DNA of 8,585 nt from JANNAV01 sp031384695 (GTDB lineage Bacteria; Pseudomonadota; Alphaproteobacteria; Rhodobacterales; Rhodobacteraceae). This document shows, piece after piece, positions 6,266 through 8,585 of the stretch. The stretch is from positions 1-8,585 of the forward strand of contig JANNAV010000001.1 in assembly GCA_031384695.1 (NCBI GenBank). The letters are read 5' to 3'. The notes beneath the pieces were generated by a model. The model did no database searches. It had not been told where the DNA came from and saw only the letters and a list, made by a program, of their open reading frames with translations. Position 1 is the stretch's first letter. Each line of letters opens with the position of its first letter. Made by a program: the position numbers and the translations under genes.

Positions 6266-8585
6266 CTATATGTGGGCGTAGGTGGCGCTGTGCAGATCGC
6301 GGCAGGTAAAGGTGGGGCCGGTGCTGCCTTCCGGGGTGAATTGCACCGTTTGTGGCGCGCCGGGCAGCACCATGACGGCGTTGGCCGAAAAGCGGCCCGG
6401 CTGATCGGCGACAACCGTTGCAAACAGCGACAGGGCCTGCGTGGAAAGGGTGATCGCCCAGCCAGTTTCGGTTCTCTGCGCGTGAAGCGCCAGACCTGAG
6501 GGGCAGAGATCATAGGATTTATAGGGTTTTGGCGCGATGTGGTCGGCGCCCTCAAAGCCGTCACCGGCCCATGACCAATGCAGAATCTCGCCGTTTTGCA
6601 GGGCTTCGGGGGCGACGCGGGTGATCTCTTGCGCCGCATCCGGGCCGATGGTGGCCGCACCCTGCCAGAGGGGCCGGATGCTGCCGTCCATCGCCACGGC
6701 GCAGAGGGTGATGTGCAGACTTGCGGGCGCGCGGGTGTCATTCACGCCGCAAAGCCGCCAGCCGCCGTCTTTTGGCACCGCGACAATCGTGACCGGCGCG
6801 AAGAAATCGCGCGCCATGTGGTGCAGCAGTTTCCAGCCGCCGCCATGATCGAGGCTGGACCACGAGCACACCGGCCAGGTATCGTTCAACTGCCAGTAAA
6901 GCGCGCCCATGCAATGCGGTTTCAGGCTGCGCCACTGGGTGACGGCGGTTTTGATCGCCAGACCCTGCTGAATTTGCGACAGCCAGACGAAATCGGCAAA
7001 GCGGGTGGGAAAGCGGAAATAGCGGAACATGGTTTCGGCGATCCGGGCGTTGCCACCGGCGTTTTTCTGATGCGATTCCAGCACCGGCGAGGCAATGTTC
7101 CAATCCTGCGGACCCGCAAAGCGGGCGATCACCGCCATGCTGGGATAGGATTGAAAGCCGAACTCGGAGCAAAAGCGGGGCCTTACATCGCGGTAATGAT
7201 CGAAATCGCGGCCCTCGTGCCAGACGCTCCAGAAGTGCATGTCGCCGGCGCTGGCGTTGTGCCAGGCGTCGCCAAAGCTCATCGGGCCGGGCGAGGGGCT
7301 GGAGGGCCACCAGTTGGCATGCGGTGCCACGGCCTTCAACGCCTGCTCGATGGTGCGGTTCAGGCGGTCATAGCTGACAAGATAGCGGTCGCGGTTCTGG
7401 CGCGATTCGTCAAACCACGTCAGGGCGCCCAGCAGTTCGTTATCGCCGCACCAAAGGGCCACGCAGGCGTGGTGGCCGATCCTGAGGGCGGCCTCGCGCA
7501 CCTCGCCCGCCACTTCGGCCAGAAATTCGGGGGTTGAGGGGTAAAGATGGCAGGCGAACATGAAATCATGCCAGACCATCAGGCCCAACTCGTCACAGAG
7601 CGCATAGAACCAGTCCGGCTCATAGCGCCCGCCGCCCCAGATGCGGATCATGTTCATGTTGGCATCGACCGCCGATTGCAGCAGATCGCGGGTGGCTTGG
7701 GGCGTTATCCGACCCGCCAGCGCGTCGGCGGGAATCCAGTTGGCACCGCGCGCGAACACATCATGGCCGTTGACGCGGAATTTGAAGCCCGCGCCGGTGG
7801 CATCGGGCGTGGTGACAAGATCAAGCGCGCGCAGGCCGATCTGGCGGGTTTCCGTTTGCCCGGCAAAGCTTATGGTCAGATCGTGCATGGGTTGGGGGCC
7901 AAGACTTGCGGGCCACCAAAGTGCGGGGTCGTTGATGCGCAGGCTGGCGGCAGTGTTGGCAGTGGTTTTGGCGGTGATGCCGCAGAGCGACAGGGTGACG
8001 GGGCCGGTAAAATTCGCCATATGCGGGGTGATGGTCACATCGACAAAGCCGTCGCCATGGGCCTGTTCGATCACCACGCCTTCAAGGCGCGGGCCGGGCA
8101 GGGCGAAACCGATGGCGCCATAAATGCCGAAGGGGGCCAGCGCGATGTTCCAATCCCAGCCGAAATCGCATTGCGGTTTGCGCAGCATGTTGCCGTTGGG
8201 GATCGGGCAATTGGCCTGATGATAGGGCACCGGAAACGGCTGGGCCGCCTGCCGGGCGTTTGCCTCGGGCGTCAGCGGCGGGAAGCGGATTTCCAACTGG
8301 TTGCGGCCCAGCCGTGCGGCACCTGCGACATCAACCCGGTGGGTGCGAAAGACGTTGTCGGCGCGCAGCACGCATGTGCCGTTCAGCCAGACCTGCGCCA
8401 ATGTATCCAGCGCGTCGATCACCAGTTCCAGATCGGTGCGGGGAAGGTCCACCTCGCGGGTCAGCACCCAACCGGCATCGGCGATCCAGCGCAGATCATA
8501 CTCGTTGCGGCCAAAATAGGGGTCAGGGATCACGCCCGCGCGGTGCAGCGCCGTGATTGCATCGCCGGGCAGGGCCATCGGGATG
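6266..8585 (-). CDS. Beta-mannosidase, glycoside hydrolase family 2, 5'-truncated by window edge
   Basis: Retaining exo-glycosidase predicted to release beta-D-mannose from the non-reducing end of mannosides. The frame is open to the right edge; the first in-window ATG (8578-8576) is internal. The family's N-terminal strand region is missing, perhaps 25-35 residues, from a usual length near 800-850. Numbering from that Met (770 residues): jelly-roll sugar-binding domain about 1-165, with PDPYFGRNEYDLRWI (18-32) and the beta-mannosidase hallmark DFGWDW (138-143); Ig-like domain about 170-265; catalytic TIM barrel about 266-595; C-terminal beta domain to the end. The acid/base is E381 in WCGDNE (376-381) and the nucleophile is E472 in FCSEFGFQS (469-477). 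YWQLNDTWPVCSWSS (561-575) is also typical. The TAG stop is at 6268-6266. It is the first visible gene of its operon. Other GH2 specificities are possible, but the WDW and SEFGFQS motifs favour mannosidase. Whether it has a signal peptide cannot be seen. Confidence 0.92.
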   Translation of the reverse strand, partial: IPMALPGDAITALHRAGVIPDPYFGRNEYDLRWIADAGWVLTREVDLPRTDLELVIDALDTLAQVWLNGTCVLRADNVFRTHRVDVAGAARLGRNQLEIRFPPLTPEANARQAAQPFPVPYHQANCPIPNGNMLRKPQCDFGWDWNIALAPFGIYGAIGFALPGPRLEGVVIEQAHGDGFVDVTITPHMANFTGPVTLSLCGITAKTTANTAASLRINDPALWWPASLGPQPMHDLTISFAGQTETRQIGLRALDLVTTPDATGAGFKFRVNGHDVFARGANWIPADALAGRITPQATRDLLQSAVDANMNMIRIWGGGRYEPDWFYALCDELGLMVWHDFMFACHLYPSTPEFLAEVAGEVREAALRIGHHACVALWCGDNELLGALTWFDESRQNRDRYLVSYDRLNRTIEQALKAVAPHANWWPSSPSPGPMSFGDAWHNASAGDMHFWSVWHEGRDFDHYRDVRPRFCSEFGFQSYPSMAVIARFAGPQDWNIASPVLESHQKNAGGNARIAETMFRYFRFPTRFADFVWLSQIQQGLAIKTAVTQWRSLKPHCMGALYWQLNDTWPVCSWSSLDHGGGWKLLHHMARDFFAPVTIVAVPKDGGWRLCGVNDTRAPASLHITLCAVAMDGSIRPLWQGAATIGPDAAQEITRVAPEALQNGEILHWSWAGDGFEGADHIAPKPYKSYDLCPSGLALHAQRTETGWAITLSTQALSLFATVVADQPGRFSANAVMVLPGAPQTVQFTPEGSTGPTFTCRDLHSATYAHI

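Noticed and set aside
6578..7537. Plus-strand open frame (319 codons) opposite the beta-mannosidase
   Set aside because: It is antisense to the catalytic barrel containing both active-site glutamates, so it is a shadow frame.
1..8585. Novel defence, toxin-antitoxin, phage, CRISPR or mobile-element system
   Set aside because: All coding space is accounted for by an amino acid importer and a sugar catabolic cassette. No repeats, transposase, integrase, nuclease or small unexplained gene was seen, and intergenic gaps are all 130 nt or less.

Overview
The window reads as chromosomal DNA of a Rhodobacteraceae-type alphaproteobacterium. It has high GC with strong third-position GC bias, a general L-amino acid ABC transporter operon of the Rhizobium Aap / Rhodobacter Bzt type, and between convergent genes a GC-rich repeat of a kind I recall from many Rhodobacteraceae genomes. 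The taxonomic call is an inference from these features and not from a marker gene.

Left half (1-4282, + strand): four co-directional genes encode one polar amino acid importer. They are the 3' part of the periplasmic binding protein (aapJ-like, 5' end outside the window), two long permeases (aapQ- and aapM-like) and the ATPase (aapP-like). A perfect 11-bp hairpin lies just after aapJ. This is the usual place for a partial terminator or RNA 3'-end stabiliser that lets the binding protein be made in excess over the membrane parts. The three downstream genes are packed tightly, with 1 and 10 nt gaps and AAGGAG ribosome binding sites, so they are surely co-transcribed.

Middle (4283-4362): a short convergent intergenic region carries two near-identical 11-nt repeats and then a GC-rich hairpin with two alternative 3' arms. 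It separates the two operons and probably acts as their shared terminator.

Right half (4363-8585, - strand): three co-directional genes form a carbohydrate catabolic cassette. In transcription order they are a glycoside hydrolase family 2 beta-mannosidase (5' end outside the window), a xylose isomerase-like TIM-barrel sugar isomerase/epimerase, and a Gfo/Idh/MocA NAD(P)-dependent sugar oxidoreductase. Spacings are 23 and 2 nt. A likely job is uptake-coupled breakdown of a beta-mannoside or related glycoside inside the cell. The hydrolase would release the sugar, and the isomerase and dehydrogenase would process it or its oxidised form. The exact substrate cannot be read from the sequence. The start of this operon, where a sugar transporter and regulator would be expected, lies beyond the right edge.

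I see no RNA genes, insertion sequences, CRISPR arrays, phage genes or attachment sites, and no clear evidence of a novel defence or mobile system. The points most worth checking are the oxidoreductase/isomerase/mannosidase combination, the His-to-Tyr change in the oxidoreductase motif, the hairpin inside the aap operon, and the two-state hairpin between the operons.
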